Shown here piece after piece: positions 29,416 through 38,466 of a stretch of 64,000 bases of DNA. This stretch comes from Thereva unica (taxonomy: Eukaryota > Arthropoda > Insecta > Diptera > Therevidae). The position numbers were made by a program, and so were the translations under genes. The stretch lies in NCBI GenBank assembly GCA_949987705.1, contig CATLJY010000875.1, forward strand, positions 1 to 64,000, in the 5' to 3' direction. Under the pieces are notes generated by a model that was given only the letters and a program-made list of their open reading frames with translations, was not told the DNA's origin and did not search any database. Position 1 is the stretch's first letter, and each line of letters starts with the position of its first letter.

Positions 29416-30524
29416 ACCTCCATTGGCTCATAACTCGGATTATTTCTCACTTGTCCCGAACTTTGTCTGAACTGATTAACACTATAATTATTAGTATTGT
29501 TATTGTTAGGATTGAAATGACGATACTGCCCTGGTGTATTATAATTATGATTATTTCTAAAATTTCGGTTTCTAAAAGAATTGGTATATTTATTTTTATT
29601 GTTATCATTCTCAGAATTATTAGGATTATTCATTCTTGAATCAGGAACACTTCTATTATGGTTATTAACCCTATTGTATGAAGCATTTCTATTAAACTTC
29701 TGATTATATGTGTTTTCACTTTTATTCGCAATTTTATGTAAATTAGTTTTAAACTTCTTACTTCTATGCTCTACGGCATCCTCGTTATCAAGGAGCTTTA
29801 ATTTCTCAAATTTATTAAAAATTTCAATAATTGTAGCATTTTCAGGTATATTGCCTCTTAAAAAATCATGGATTTTGCTACTTATTATATCGACTAAATA
29901 CTTATCATTATTTCTAGGGTGATATGTATCTGGTCTAGCTTCGTCGAACTCGTATAGTTCATTTAATTTATAATTGATTTCCCTAACATTATCAAATAAT
30001 TCTCTTAGTGTACTTACTTTTAAAGATCTACAATTATTTAATAATTCCGAATAGTTTTCCCTGGGTCGAAAGTGTAACTTCAGCTCTCGTTTGACTTCTT
30101 CCCATCGTTGTGAGTCCACTCCTAAGCGTTGAATACATTTTTTGGCTTCACCTTGGATTTTCTCATTGATGACGATACTCATTGCATGGTCTCTTAATCC
30201 TGGAACATCATGTTGGCAAAGTTGGAAAGTTCGCTCCACTGAACTTATAAATTCCTGAACTGTATACTCATCTGAACCATTGAATTTGTTTAATTTGTTA
30301 ACATAATTCAAGAACTGTTCAGGAGTAAGCACAAATAGCTGCTGTTGACGTACTGGAGGCTGTTGCTGCTGGGCTGCGATCAATTGTTCAATTCTAGCAT
30401 TTTGGGCTAGAATTTGAGCTTCCTGCTGCTCAATTATATTCCTAATGTTGTCGTTCATTTGTCCTTCCATATTAGCACTTATTTGTCGATTTCGGTCGAA
30501 TACTATCTGCCTATTATTTAACAT
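29349..30524 (-). CDS. gag: Errantivirus-2 Gag
   Basis: About 391 residues from the ATG at 30524 (MLNNRQIVFDRNRQ); a second ATG follows at MEGQMNDN. An N-terminal Gln-rich coiled stretch (EQQEAQILAQNARIEQLIAA) is followed by the capsid-type core LNKFNGSDEYTVQEFISSVE and VERTFQLCQHDVPG, EAKKCIQRLGVDSQRWEEVK and LKLHFRPRENYSELLNNC. The C-terminal part is Asn/Arg-rich with no CCHC knuckle, as in 17.6/297-like errantiviruses, and ends with NPSYEPMEVCHLGQ, a conserved motif just before the gag/pol overlap. It builds the particle core. The frame is open. Confidence 0.92.
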   Translation of the reverse strand: MLNNRQIVFDRNRQISANMEGQMNDNIRNIIEQQEAQILAQNARIEQLIAAQQQQPPVRQQQLFVLTPEQFLNYVNKLNKFNGSDEYTVQEFISSVERTFQLCQHDVPGLRDHAMSIVINEKIQGEAKKCIQRLGVDSQRWEEVKRELKLHFRPRENYSELLNNCRSLKVSTLRELFDNVREINYKLNELYEFDEARPDTYHPRNNDKYLVDIISSKIHDFLRGNIPENATIIEIFNKFEKLKLLDNEDAVEHRSKKFKTNLHKIANKSENTYNQKFNRNASYNRVNNHNRSVPDSRMNNPNNSENDNNKNKYTNSFRNRNFRNNHNYNTPGQYRHFNPNNNNTNNYSVNQFRQSSGQVRNNPSYEPMEVCHLGQDQDVNFHNEPRNQASL

Positions 30525-30740
30525 GAACCAGTTCACCAATTTATTATTATTTTACAAGAAATTGATTGTAACTTATTTTTCACTCAATTGGAACTAATTT
30601 ATCATCAATTATTATAATTTTTCAAAACCAAATCGCTTTCGTATATATTTATTTGATTTAAAATTCACTTTTATTTTTATCAAATTTTCACTTCAGACAG
30701 AAGAATAACGAAAAAAAAAATTTTTCTGTTAAGGGTGTAA

Positions 30741-31345
30741 TGCGGCGTTCACATTGGCGAGTACAAAGGGTTAGTACGTGGCGGCTACTGGTTGTTGCCA
30801 GTGACTGGCATGCTAGCACACGCCTTGTATGAACACTTGTGCTAGTGTACTCTCTTGGCGAGTCTACTAACCTGGTGAGTAGTGCCCTTGCTAGTAGATA
30901 GCCCAGGGGGCTATTTACTAGCCCACTATCCTCTGCTTCTCTATACTAACCACTTAACTCGCTTCGTGCGAACAATACCAACGCGGGTTAGTAAGCAAAT
31001 ATTTTTGACAGGTGATTGTTATGAAAAATTGAGACATTAATTTTTTATATTTAATATAAAATGAAGTGGTCTGACAGTGAAACAATTAAGTTTTTAGAAC
31101 TGTATAAAGAGAGTGAATGTTTGTGGGATAACGATTCTGCAGATTTTTTATATTTTATTACAACTTGATTTTTTTAAAAATGATTTGGCATTTTGACATC
31201 TACAAACCACTAACCTGTCCAAACTGAACTGCGTCTGAACATCTACTCGCCTATAACTAACCTCAGCCTTGCGAGTACCTTACTAATCAGACACTAACCA
31301 CCAGTCCACTAGCACCGACTTGCACACGCCAATGTGAACGCCGCT
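30741..31345. mobile_element. 605 bp Harbinger-type MITE inside the errantivirus-2 leader
   Basis: The ends GCGGCGTTCACATTGGCG and CGCCAATGTGAACGCCGC are perfect inverts; the outermost base is T at both ends. The flanks are TAA (30738-30740 and 31346-31348), a TWA duplication of PIF/Harbinger. The core keeps the start of a MADF gene (31061), so it is a deletion derivative of an autonomous element of a family different from Harbinger-A, -B and -C. It sits between the errantivirus PBS and gag, and must be younger than that insertion. Confidence 0.82.
31061..31168 (+). pseudogene. Start of a MADF-type gene left inside the MITE
   Basis: ATG at 31061 opens a 35-residue frame with MKWSDSETIKFLELYKESEC and LWDNDSADF. 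This is the first helix of a MADF/Myb-like domain (W...F/LIxLYxxxxxLWD). It breaks off at a stop right where deletion has removed the remainder of the parent element. It reveals the MITE's origin rather than a working gene. Confidence 0.7.
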
Positions 31346-31501
31346 TAAAGGTTTGTTTCTCCGCACTTCAAAATTTTATTGTTGTACTTTGTTTTCCACT
31401 TTTAGTAACCCAAATTTTCTAACAAACTATTTAAATAATTTGTTACGTAAATTCGAACACTGGATTGTCAATCTTTTGACGACAATCCTACCGACTGCGC
31501 C

Positions 31502-31921
31502 ACTTAAATGTTCAGAAAATGTAAGTTAAAAAAAAACACAAAACTTTTCAAAGTTTAAAATAAAATGTTTATTATAACCGAAAAACATCCGAACGGATTA
31601 AAATTTATATTTTAACTAACTGACAGAACATTTTATAATTTCTTACCTGCTTAAAGTTCTAACAGAAATTTGCTGATGTTATCAAATTCATTTTCTCACG
31701 ACTTAATAATTTAGATGCAACTTGTTTCAGTTAATGCAACTTGAGATTTTTCTGTTTTACTCAGAATGCGAAGGAGGCAAAATTCTCCGACGTAGAAGTA
31801 TTTTAGACAACAGTTTGTCGTGGGAAAATGAATTATGATTTCTTATTTTTTGTTATATTTATCTTCTATTTCTTTCCAAAAATTACCTTTGTTAGTGTTA
31901 GTATCTACTGAATATCTAACT
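31502..31921 (-). repeat. 5' LTR of errantivirus-2
   Basis: 420 bp, same sequence as 24292-24711. The tRNA-Ser-type PBS is at 31485-31502 on the minus strand, sharing one base with the LTR end. The CACG duplication follows at 31922. Confidence 0.96.
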
Positions 31922-31925
31922 CACG

Positions 31926-34158
31926 TTCTGTTTTCCTCTGACATAGGTGGACTCATTACTGTTTCTTCCATTTCCCAAAACTTTCGAAGCTGTGAGTCGA
32001 TATCTACCCGTGAAATCATGGATGTGATTTTCCTGGTTACTTCTTTCTGTTCGATTGGTCCAGACAATATCCAGCCAAATTCAGTTTTTTGAGCTAACGT
32101 TCCACATTTATTTTTTCTAATTCTGTTCATTAGGATGTCTCCAAATACGTCTGCGCCCAATATCATGTCAACTGGTCCCGGGGTATCGTATGTAGGGTCT
32201 GCAAGAATGAGATTACTCCAACTGGTAAGATCTTCGCTAACGATATATTGTTGTGGTTGGTCGCTCGTCAGCGATGGAAGTATTAGAGCTTCACACTGCA
32301 GTTTAAAGTTGGATGGAAATCTCGGAATGAGTTCTACTAGAATTTTGCTGTGAGATGTCCCAGCGTTGCTCTCGTGTATTCCTGAAATCTCTGAATATAT
32401 TTTCATTCTTGGAACTCCTAGTGCTTGCGCCGAATTTTCGGTTATGAAGGTGACTTGGGATCCGGGATCTACCAATGCTCTCAGATACTCATAGGTGTTT
32501 CTTACGGTCTTGGCTCGTACTAGTGCTGTTGCCAGTATTACATTGCAAGATTTCCTTGCAACGTGTGACTCAATTGTGCGTTGAGATGTAGCAATGTGTG
32601 ATGACATTACTCTCGGTACATCTTCTTGTTTTGCTGTTGGATTTTTTGCCTCTTGGTGAATTAGTGTATGGTGTTGCTGCTTACAGACGTTGCATCGGCT
32701 TTGACTGTGGCAGGGGTCGTTCGCTCCATGGTTCAAACAGTTGGGACATGTTTTACTCTGCCGGACGAAGTTGAGCTTCTCTGCTAATTTTAGTACTCTG
32801 AATTTTTTACATACGTATATACTGTGCTGTCCATTACAGTATCGGCACTTTGTGGTACTAGTGTAATAATTCTTTATTTGGTAGTTATTTCGTGATTGTC
32901 CATGGTTTATGGTGCGGCTGCTTTCAGTTTTCTTCCTAGGCTCTGCAATTACTTCTAGTGCTTGGAATCTAGTTTCCAAGAACTTCAGTATGTCTTCTAA
33001 TTGCGGTATCTCTCGTGGATCGCTCAATGATTGCTCGTACGCTTTATAGGTCTCTGGATCCATCTTTCTTCGTATAATATGTGCAATAAAGGGTTCCCAG
33101 GGTGGGGTTTCTAGTTGTAGGCTGTTGATTCCATGTAGGCATTCTTTTATTTGGTCATGCAATTGTTTTATTGCTTTAGCAGAATCGATGATTAACGTTG
33201 GTTGATCCAGAATTGCATCGGAAAATGTGGAGAATATTTTCCGTTTATTATTAAATCTGCTTGTTACTAGGCTCCAAGCTGCTTCATAACTGGATTCGCT
33301 GCTTGCCAGGTGTTGGATAAGTTTGTGCGCCTCACCACTTAGCGACGTTTGCAAGTAATGCATTTTCTCAGCATTCCCTAAACGTTTGTTGTTGTGGATT
33401 AGTCTACAGAATATATTTTCAAAATATTTCCAGGCCTTATAGTCACCGTCAAAGTTAGGAATTTTTATTTGTGGTAGTTTCGTCTTTGCCTCATCCTCTC
33501 TCTGACTTTTTTCTTCTGTCACATCTTGTAGTTCTATCATGGTTTCTTGGTAAGCTTCTTCAAGAGTTTCATATTGTTCTTCCTTGAAGTACTTATGCGA
33601 CAGCTCTTCCTCTTCGGTAAACGTCATGATTTCTTCGTGCAATTCTTGTATAGCGCCCCATTGCGTTGTTAACTGCTTGATTTTAAATTCGCAGTACGTC
33701 TTGGTTTTCGCTTGGCCTCTCTCTGCTACCTCAGCAAGTAGTCTCCTAATGTTGCTCATTTTGACCCTCTGCTTCTTGAGACGCAGTGACTTCTCCTCCA
33801 TGTCGTCGTTTAATTTTAAGTTGAAGTTTGCTCCTGAGGTGTTTGCTGCGGTCTCGACCAGCTGCTTGCTCAGTTTTTGTTGATACTCCCTCAGTAGTTC
33901 CTTGGCTTCATCGTATATAGCCTTTGCTTGATTGTAGAAATTCTGCGTGAAATACGGCTCCGACGGTCTGTTCATTCCTTCCAGATAGGCGTGGTTTTCT
34001 TGGAATTTTCCCCAGGAACTGTCAAATTCCGCTAGTCTCTTCTCTATATAGTTCTTGTCTTTCCTCCCACTGCTGTCTTTCTTCATATTTGAGAGGGCCC
34101 GGCACATGGCTTCCCCAAGCTTCTTTTGTTCTTCTGTTATTTCCGAAAATGACTCCAT
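31926..34158 (-). CDS. gag: BEL Gag and aspartic protease, cut by errantivirus-2
   Basis: The ATG at 34158 is real (CGATGGAGTC). About 744 residues belong to the element; a stop follows at once in the errantivirus LTR. Coiled-coil sequence (KLGEAMCRALSNMKKDSS) leads to the DUF1759-like BEL Gag core IPNFDGDYKAWKYFENIFCR, AEKMHYLQTSLSGEA and WSLVTSRFNNKR. Zinc-binding motifs CRYCNGQHSIYVCKKF and CPNCLNHGANDPC with CNVCKQQHHTLIH follow, then a protease RALVDPGSQVTFIT (DPG in place of DSG) and DMILGADVFGDIL. It ends at SEENRT, and the rest of the polyprotein resumes at 24291 in a compatible frame. Gag and Pol are thus one frame, as in BEL/Pao. Confidence 0.92.
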
Positions 34159-34282
34159 CGTGGTACTGCAGACTCGGTGATTCGGTTCTTAATGTTATTG
34201 TTGTTTTTTTTTTTTTTTTTACTGTTTAACTCGGTGCGAGTTGTGCGTAGGTGTGATTCTTTTTAAAGGCTCGAAGGACCAA

Positions 34283-34611
34283 TGTATAGCTCACTGGTAT
34301 GAGCTGGACTGTTATGTGTACGGGGTGATTAGGACTGCACAACCTAATCAATTTAGTAGCAGTTTTTATGTTGGTTAAAGAAAACACTTTGAGTTGCTGT
34401 TTGTTCTCAACTGAATTTTTAATTTTCCAGAGCTTAATTTATATGTTAACATTTGTGCAACATAATCATTTTTTTTTATATTATTAATTAGAGCAACATT
34501 AATCAATAAGTTATTGACTCGGTGATCGTAATTATATTTTATTATTGAGTCATCAACATGAATGACTCGGACGCGTGTGGCATACTTATCGTTTTGTTTG
34601 CTGTGCAAACA
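34283..34611 (-). repeat. 5' LTR of the BEL element
   Basis: 329 bp, TG...CA. On the minus strand it is followed by TTGGTCCTTCGAGCC (34282-34268), the likely primer binding site; I do not assign the tRNA. The GGTTA duplication is at 34612-34616. Confidence 0.94.
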
Positions 34612-35026
34612 GGTTATGTCTTCCGACCTTTTCGTAAAAAGTTGGAATTTGCTCATCTTTTCCATCCCGTACCGTTCCGAACCATCCATTTTAGCCACCC
34701 TTCCATTTCCACGAACACTTCCAATGAAAATTATACCAATCCGACTTTTGACATTTATACGAAACGGTACGGAACGGAATCATTGTACTCCAGCCTTTAT
34801 CGGTCGATTCCTATAAATTAGGGTGAAGAGGTTGCCTGCTTTCCTATTACCAGCGCCTACCGGCGCTGATCGGCACAAAGAATGTTTCCACGCAATTGAA
34901 TGAGTATGTGCATAATAAAAGCAGGAACGCGCTTAACGGCGCGGACTGCCGGCGCCGACAAGTTTACCGGAATGAATCTAGAATTCTTTTCGCGCAGGTT
35001 CAGTCAGGCTACAGGAACCAAAGATT

Positions 35027-36377
35027 ATGGACATCGAAACTTTAATTTCCGCAGTGTTCGTGAAAACTCCCATATGGGATAAAAAAAATAAATTGCATAG
35101 CAATAGGAATGTCGTTGACAAGTGTTGGAGGGAAATCTGTGCTGAAATGAAAGAAGACGGTAAGTACTTAAAAAAACATTGAAATTAAATTCCATTAGCT
35201 TTGTAATATTTTTATTAAGTATATTTTTAATTTTAAATATTTGTTTCGTAAAATTCAATTGTACTGAAGAGTGTTATTTGAAAAGTAATGAACAAAAATA
35301 TCCCTAACACTTTTTGCTGCATTGGAGGGTCGTCCTGTAGGTTGCGGTTGACGGTTTGTTTCGTTAAATGTAATTGACACGTCGGTTAAATTATGCTCCA
35401 TACCCTCTTTATCAATTATTGTATTATGTAAAACACACATACATTTTATAATATCGTCTGCTTTTTCGTTTTCAATGCTTTTAGCTAGTAAACGCCATTT
35501 GGAACTTAATATATACCAAAGGCGCATTCCACGGTTTTTCTAGCTCTAGATAAGCGTGTGTTTAAACATTGCTGCTCAACCGTTAAACCGTTTCCACCAA
35601 ACGGTTTCAATAATTCTGTGAGAAGTGGGTATGCTTCATCTACTATGAACACATAAGGAGCCCTTGTAATGGTGCCAGGCAAATATTTGGGCTCTGGAAT
35701 ATCTATTGCTTGTTGTAGATTAACTGATAAAGATCGGAAGCTTTAAAGGTTCCTCCGTCACTTTGCTTCCCATAACCTCCAATGTCAATTGTAACAAATT
35801 TATAATTGGCATCCGCAACAGCCTGTAGAAGGATCGAATGAAACTTTTTAATGGTTTTTTGTAGTTGTAAAACATAGATCCTGAATGTTTAGGGCACTGT
35901 ATACGAACATGTTTTCCATCTATTGCCCCAATAACATTAGGAAAATTCCAAATGCGATAAAACTCGTTCGCTATATCATTAAAAATATCCTTTGTTGGGG
36001 TTTGCATGTGTAGTGGTTGTAATACATCCCATAAAGCTCTTACTGTTTCTGAAACAATCTTTGCCACAGTTGATGTTCCCATTCTAAAACTAAATGCAAG
36101 AGACTTGAATGAAGAGACTTGAATGAAGAGCCAATTGCTAGATACCTGCAATGAATGATAGTTATTTTAATAGCTACCCTGTAGATTTAAAATTAATATT
36201 TTTTCCTTATTGGCAGAAACTAAACTGAAGAAGAAGTGGAAGTATTTAAGAGACCAGTTTGCTGTGGAGTATGGAAAAATTCCAGCATCACGCTCAGGAG
36301 ATCCGGGACGTACAAATGACAACACTAAATGGCCTTATTTTCAGTCTTTACTGTTTCTTAAAGACATTGTAAAGCCT
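35027..36377 (+). pseudogene. Harbinger-B MADF gene, exons 1 and 2
   Basis: Exon 1 (35027-35160) starts MDIETLISAVFVKTPIWDKK and reaches KCWREICAEMKED before GTAAGT. Exon 2 starts after CTTATTGGCAG at 36217 with TKLKKKWKYLRDQFAVEYGK, then SRSGDPGRTNDNTKWPYFQS and LLFLKDIVKP. Together these form a complete MADF domain (LIxxV...P.WD, W..I, KKKWKxLRDxF, KWPYFxxLxFL), and the phase across the splice fits. The 1056-base intron contains the transposase exon of the opposite strand. The LINE inserted at 36378, after LKDIVKP, and the rest of the gene follows at 42562-42573 as a duplicated ATTGTAAAGCCT. Without the LINE the gene would read through; with it, the protein is truncated. Confidence 0.87.
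35255..36145 (-). pseudogene. Harbinger-B transposase, catalytic exon, multiple frameshifts
   Basis: The exon starts after TTCATTGCAG at 36145 with YLAIGSSFKSL, completing the N-terminal exon far to the right. A 14 bp tandem duplication (AGACTTGAATGAAG twice, near 36103-36130) shifts the frame. Then FSFRMGTSTVAKIVSETVRA, ANEFYRIWNFPNVIGAIDGK (first Asp) and KHSGSMFYNYKK follow. A second shift leads to YGKQSDGGTF and a third to FIVDEAYPLLTELLKPFGGN (second Asp) and RLSRARKTVECAFG (Glu). The end at 35255-35527 has the LHN motif (CMCVLHNTI). All three acidic residues are recognisable, but the frame is dead. It lies inside the first intron of the MADF gene, antisense to it. Confidence 0.85.
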
Positions 36378-36412
36378 CAGTGCGCTCTTAGCAGCTGTGC
36401 GAATCGGTCGTG
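36378..36412 (+). promoter_or_regulatory. Internal LINE promoter: initiator plus DPE
   Basis: If the A of TCAGTG (36379) is +1, the downstream promoter element GGTCGTG falls exactly at +28 to +34 (36406-36412), matching the RGWCGTG consensus. Jockey- and I-type LINEs of flies use this TATA-less pair so that RNA starts at the first base of the element. Confidence 0.8.
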
Positions 36413-36915
36413 ATTGTCAAAGCGGATAAAAAACAGTGTAATACCATAAACACGAGCAAAGGTGTTTTTTCTTAGCTCGTCGTATTACTCTTCTTTTTCC
36501 TTTCGTCGTGGTTTTTTTAGAAAAGTGTAAGGCAATCAAATCGAGTTTCAATTTAAAAATTTTAAGTGCACCGTAGGTGCTAATGCACCCAAAACAAAAG
36601 AGAAGGTGATCAGGACACCAATAGGTACTATCAAGTGAATGTGCAGATATAACAAAATAAGAAATAAAAAGGGAAAACCAAAACCAAATAAATAAGAAAA
36701 TACAACAATTAATAGTAACATAAAAATCCATTTACTATTTAAAAAATTCTTGATTTCCATTCTTTTCTTACTTCTTTATCTAACCTTAAAAAACACGCAT
36801 AGCACTGCCAGCACTGAAGGGCTAATTTTTTAGCACTTAAAGCTGAAACAACGACAGATTGCATAACTTTAGGTGAAAGGAAAAACGCCGTCCAAGGAAT
36901 AAAGCACGCAAAAAA
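36413..36915 (+). other. 5' untranslated region of the I-clade LINE
   Basis: About 500 bases without a plausible frame lie between the promoter and the ORF1 start. It contains several AAAAG- and AAATA-rich tracts. No further element was found in it. Confidence 0.6.
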
Positions 36916-38466
36916 ATGCCGCCTACGGGCGGAAATAGATTTGCTCTGCTTGATCCAGATGGGATAACTACGAGCAGAAAAAGACCTAAACATAGCAAAC
37001 AAACTTTGATGACTTCGGATTATCCAACCATAGAAGAAACGCTATACCAAAATAAACTGGGTGCAGATCCCAAATACATCATAATAGAAAGTGATCAGGA
37101 AAACTTAAAGCCAGCTCAAATACCTCCGTATCTATTGCAAAAAGCAATAGAAGATATCACAAAAAAAATAAAAACCAGGAAAACACTAAGGGACGGAAAC
37201 ATCTTACTTCTAGTCGCTGACAAGGCGCCTGCGGAAAGGTTAATAGAAAAACTAAAGAAGGTCGGCAACTACAAAATAAAAGCCTCCTTACACTCAAGAC
37301 TAAATCAAACAAAAGCGATTATTTATGAACCCTCCCTAAAATATTTCCAAAAGGAAGACATATTAAAAACCCTACAACTAGCGGACAATAATATTGTGGA
37401 TGTAAAAATCCTAACAAAAATAAATACGGAGACTAACGAAAACCAGCCCACAGGTGCCCTAATAGTTTCTTTTAACTCGTACCAATTACCAACGTCTATC
37501 GACATCTTTTATGAAAAGGTGAAAGTAACCCCGTATATACCGGCACCATTACGCTGCAGAAATTGCTGGGAGCTCAGGCATCATGAAACGCGTTGCACAA
37601 ATCAAAGAGCGTGCGCAAAGTGCGGTGTACCTGTCCAACCGGAACAACAACATGTTTGCACCACCAAGGCGTGCATATCCTGCAAAGTGGCAGGGACACA
37701 TACCACACTAGACCGATCCTGCCCCCTATTCGTAATAGAAAAGAAAATAATGGAGCTCAAAACTCGGTATCATTTAACAAACTTTGATGCCAGAAGACGC
37801 TTCTACGAAGAAAACCCAGAATTAAGGGCGAACAGAAACACCCCCATTGTAGAAAACTCAATGACGCCACAATACCCCCGGGAGATCATCAGTCAAACAA
37901 CACCCCAACAAACAAGTCCAACACCAGGAACAAGCAACATGACCTACGCTCATTTAGTTAGACAACAATCAAATGTGAAATCAGATACTATTTTAACTAA
38001 TAATCCTACAACAACCGAAACCGCAAATCCTCTTACTCCCCAACTAGAAACAAACCAAGTAAACAAAAAAATTACTATTACAAACACAAACAACACTACA
38101 AAAAAAACTATCAATACAAACAACAAAATACTGATTAAAACAAATAGCACCCCAAAAAAAGAACACATCACAACCACTATCACTACTAAACATAACAATA
38201 CGGACAACAACTACGCCACAAACATAGAACAACAAGAATCCGAGACCCTCAATTACTCAATCGTTGGAAACACAATTCCAACGATCTACACAACCGAAGA
38301 CGCAAACAAAAAATTATCCCTAACACCACCAAAAGAAAAATTAGCCTTTGCAGAGGCATGGGCTACACAATTTTCGAAGAATTACGAAAAACTAAAAACG
38401 CCTAAAACCCCAGAAGACAACATTATGGCAGTCTCTGAGGATGAATCTTCATTACCAACACCATGA
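36916..38466 (+). CDS. I-clade LINE ORF1 protein
   Basis: 516 residues from an ATG at 36916 (AAAAAATGCCGCC). The N-terminus is basic (TTSRKRPKHSKQTLM), followed by an RNA-binding-like middle domain (KTLRDGNILLLVADKAPAER and LRCRNCWELRHHETRC). Zinc knuckles follow: CRNCWELRHHETRC is an exact CX2CX4HX4C, then CAKCGVPVQPEQQHVC and CISCKVAGTHTTLDRSC. The second half is Thr/Asn/Lys-rich and low in complexity. Such proteins coat the LINE RNA as nucleic acid chaperones. Its stop TGA overlaps the ATG of ORF2 in ATGA (38463-38466), suggesting reinitiation. The frame is open. Confidence 0.9.
   Translation: MPPTGGNRFALLDPDGITTSRKRPKHSKQTLMTSDYPTIEETLYQNKLGADPKYIIIESDQENLKPAQIPPYLLQKAIEDITKKIKTRKTLRDGNILLLVADKAPAERLIEKLKKVGNYKIKASLHSRLNQTKAIIYEPSLKYFQKEDILKTLQLADNNIVDVKILTKINTETNENQPTGALIVSFNSYQLPTSIDIFYEKVKVTPYIPAPLRCRNCWELRHHETRCTNQRACAKCGVPVQPEQQHVCTTKACISCKVAGTHTTLDRSCPLFVIEKKIMELKTRYHLTNFDARRRFYEENPELRANRNTPIVENSMTPQYPREIISQTTPQQTSPTPGTSNMTYAHLVRQQSNVKSDTILTNNPTTTETANPLTPQLETNQVNKKITITNTNNTTKKTINTNNKILIKTNSTPKKEHITTTITTKHNNTDNNYATNIEQQESETLNYSIVGNTIPTIYTTEDANKKLSLTPPKEKLAFAEAWATQFSKNYEKLKTPKTPEDNIMAVSEDESSLPTP

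Larger units (their letters stand above)
24292..31921 (-). mobile_element. Errantivirus-2: intact gypsy/17.6-like element, minus strand
   Basis: LTRs of 420 bp at 24292-24711 and 31502-31921 match at every position I compared. Plus-strand ends are ACTTAAATG...ATCTAACT. The target duplication is CACG (24288-24291 and 31922-31925), inside the BEL pol gene. PBS TGGCGCAGTCGGTAGGAT (31485-31502, minus) is the tRNA-Ser type used by 17.6/297-like errantiviruses. The polypurine tract AAAGGAGGGAGG lies at 24712-24723. Gag, Pol and Env frames are all open. A 605 bp Harbinger-type MITE sits in its leader. Total length 7630 bp, about 7.0 kb without the MITE. Confidence 0.95.
18813..34611 (-). mobile_element. 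BEL/Pao (roo-like) retrotransposon with env, minus strand
   Basis: LTRs start TGTATAGC and end GCAAACA on the plus strand (18813-19140 and 34283-34611), differing as far as I can read by one T in a T run. The target duplication is GGTTA (18808-18812 and 34612-34616), 5 bp as usual for BEL/Pao. On the minus strand the order is Gag-protease, RT, RNase H-integrase, Env. The pol frame is interrupted by errantivirus-2 (24292-31921). Without that insert it is about 8.2 kb. Insertion was into the promoter of the Harbinger-A MADF gene. Confidence 0.94.
15225..34796 (+). mobile_element. Harbinger-A: full-length PIF/Harbinger transposon with nested insertions
   Basis: Left end AGGCTGGAGTACAATGGTTC and right end, reverse complemented, AGGCTGGAGTACAATGATTC form a long terminal inverted repeat with few mismatches. 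CCGTTCCG motifs recur inside both ends. The target duplication is TTA (15222-15224 and 34797-34799), the TWA site of PIF/Harbinger. Removing the BEL insertion (18813-34611 plus one GGTTA copy) leaves about 3.77 kb with a transposase on the plus strand and a MADF gene on the minus strand. A 937 bp MITE also sits between the two genes. Confidence 0.93.

Noticed and set aside
34268..34282. Naming the tRNA that primes the BEL element
   Set aside because: TTGGTCCTTCGAGCC sits at the right place but I could not match it confidently to one tRNA from memory.
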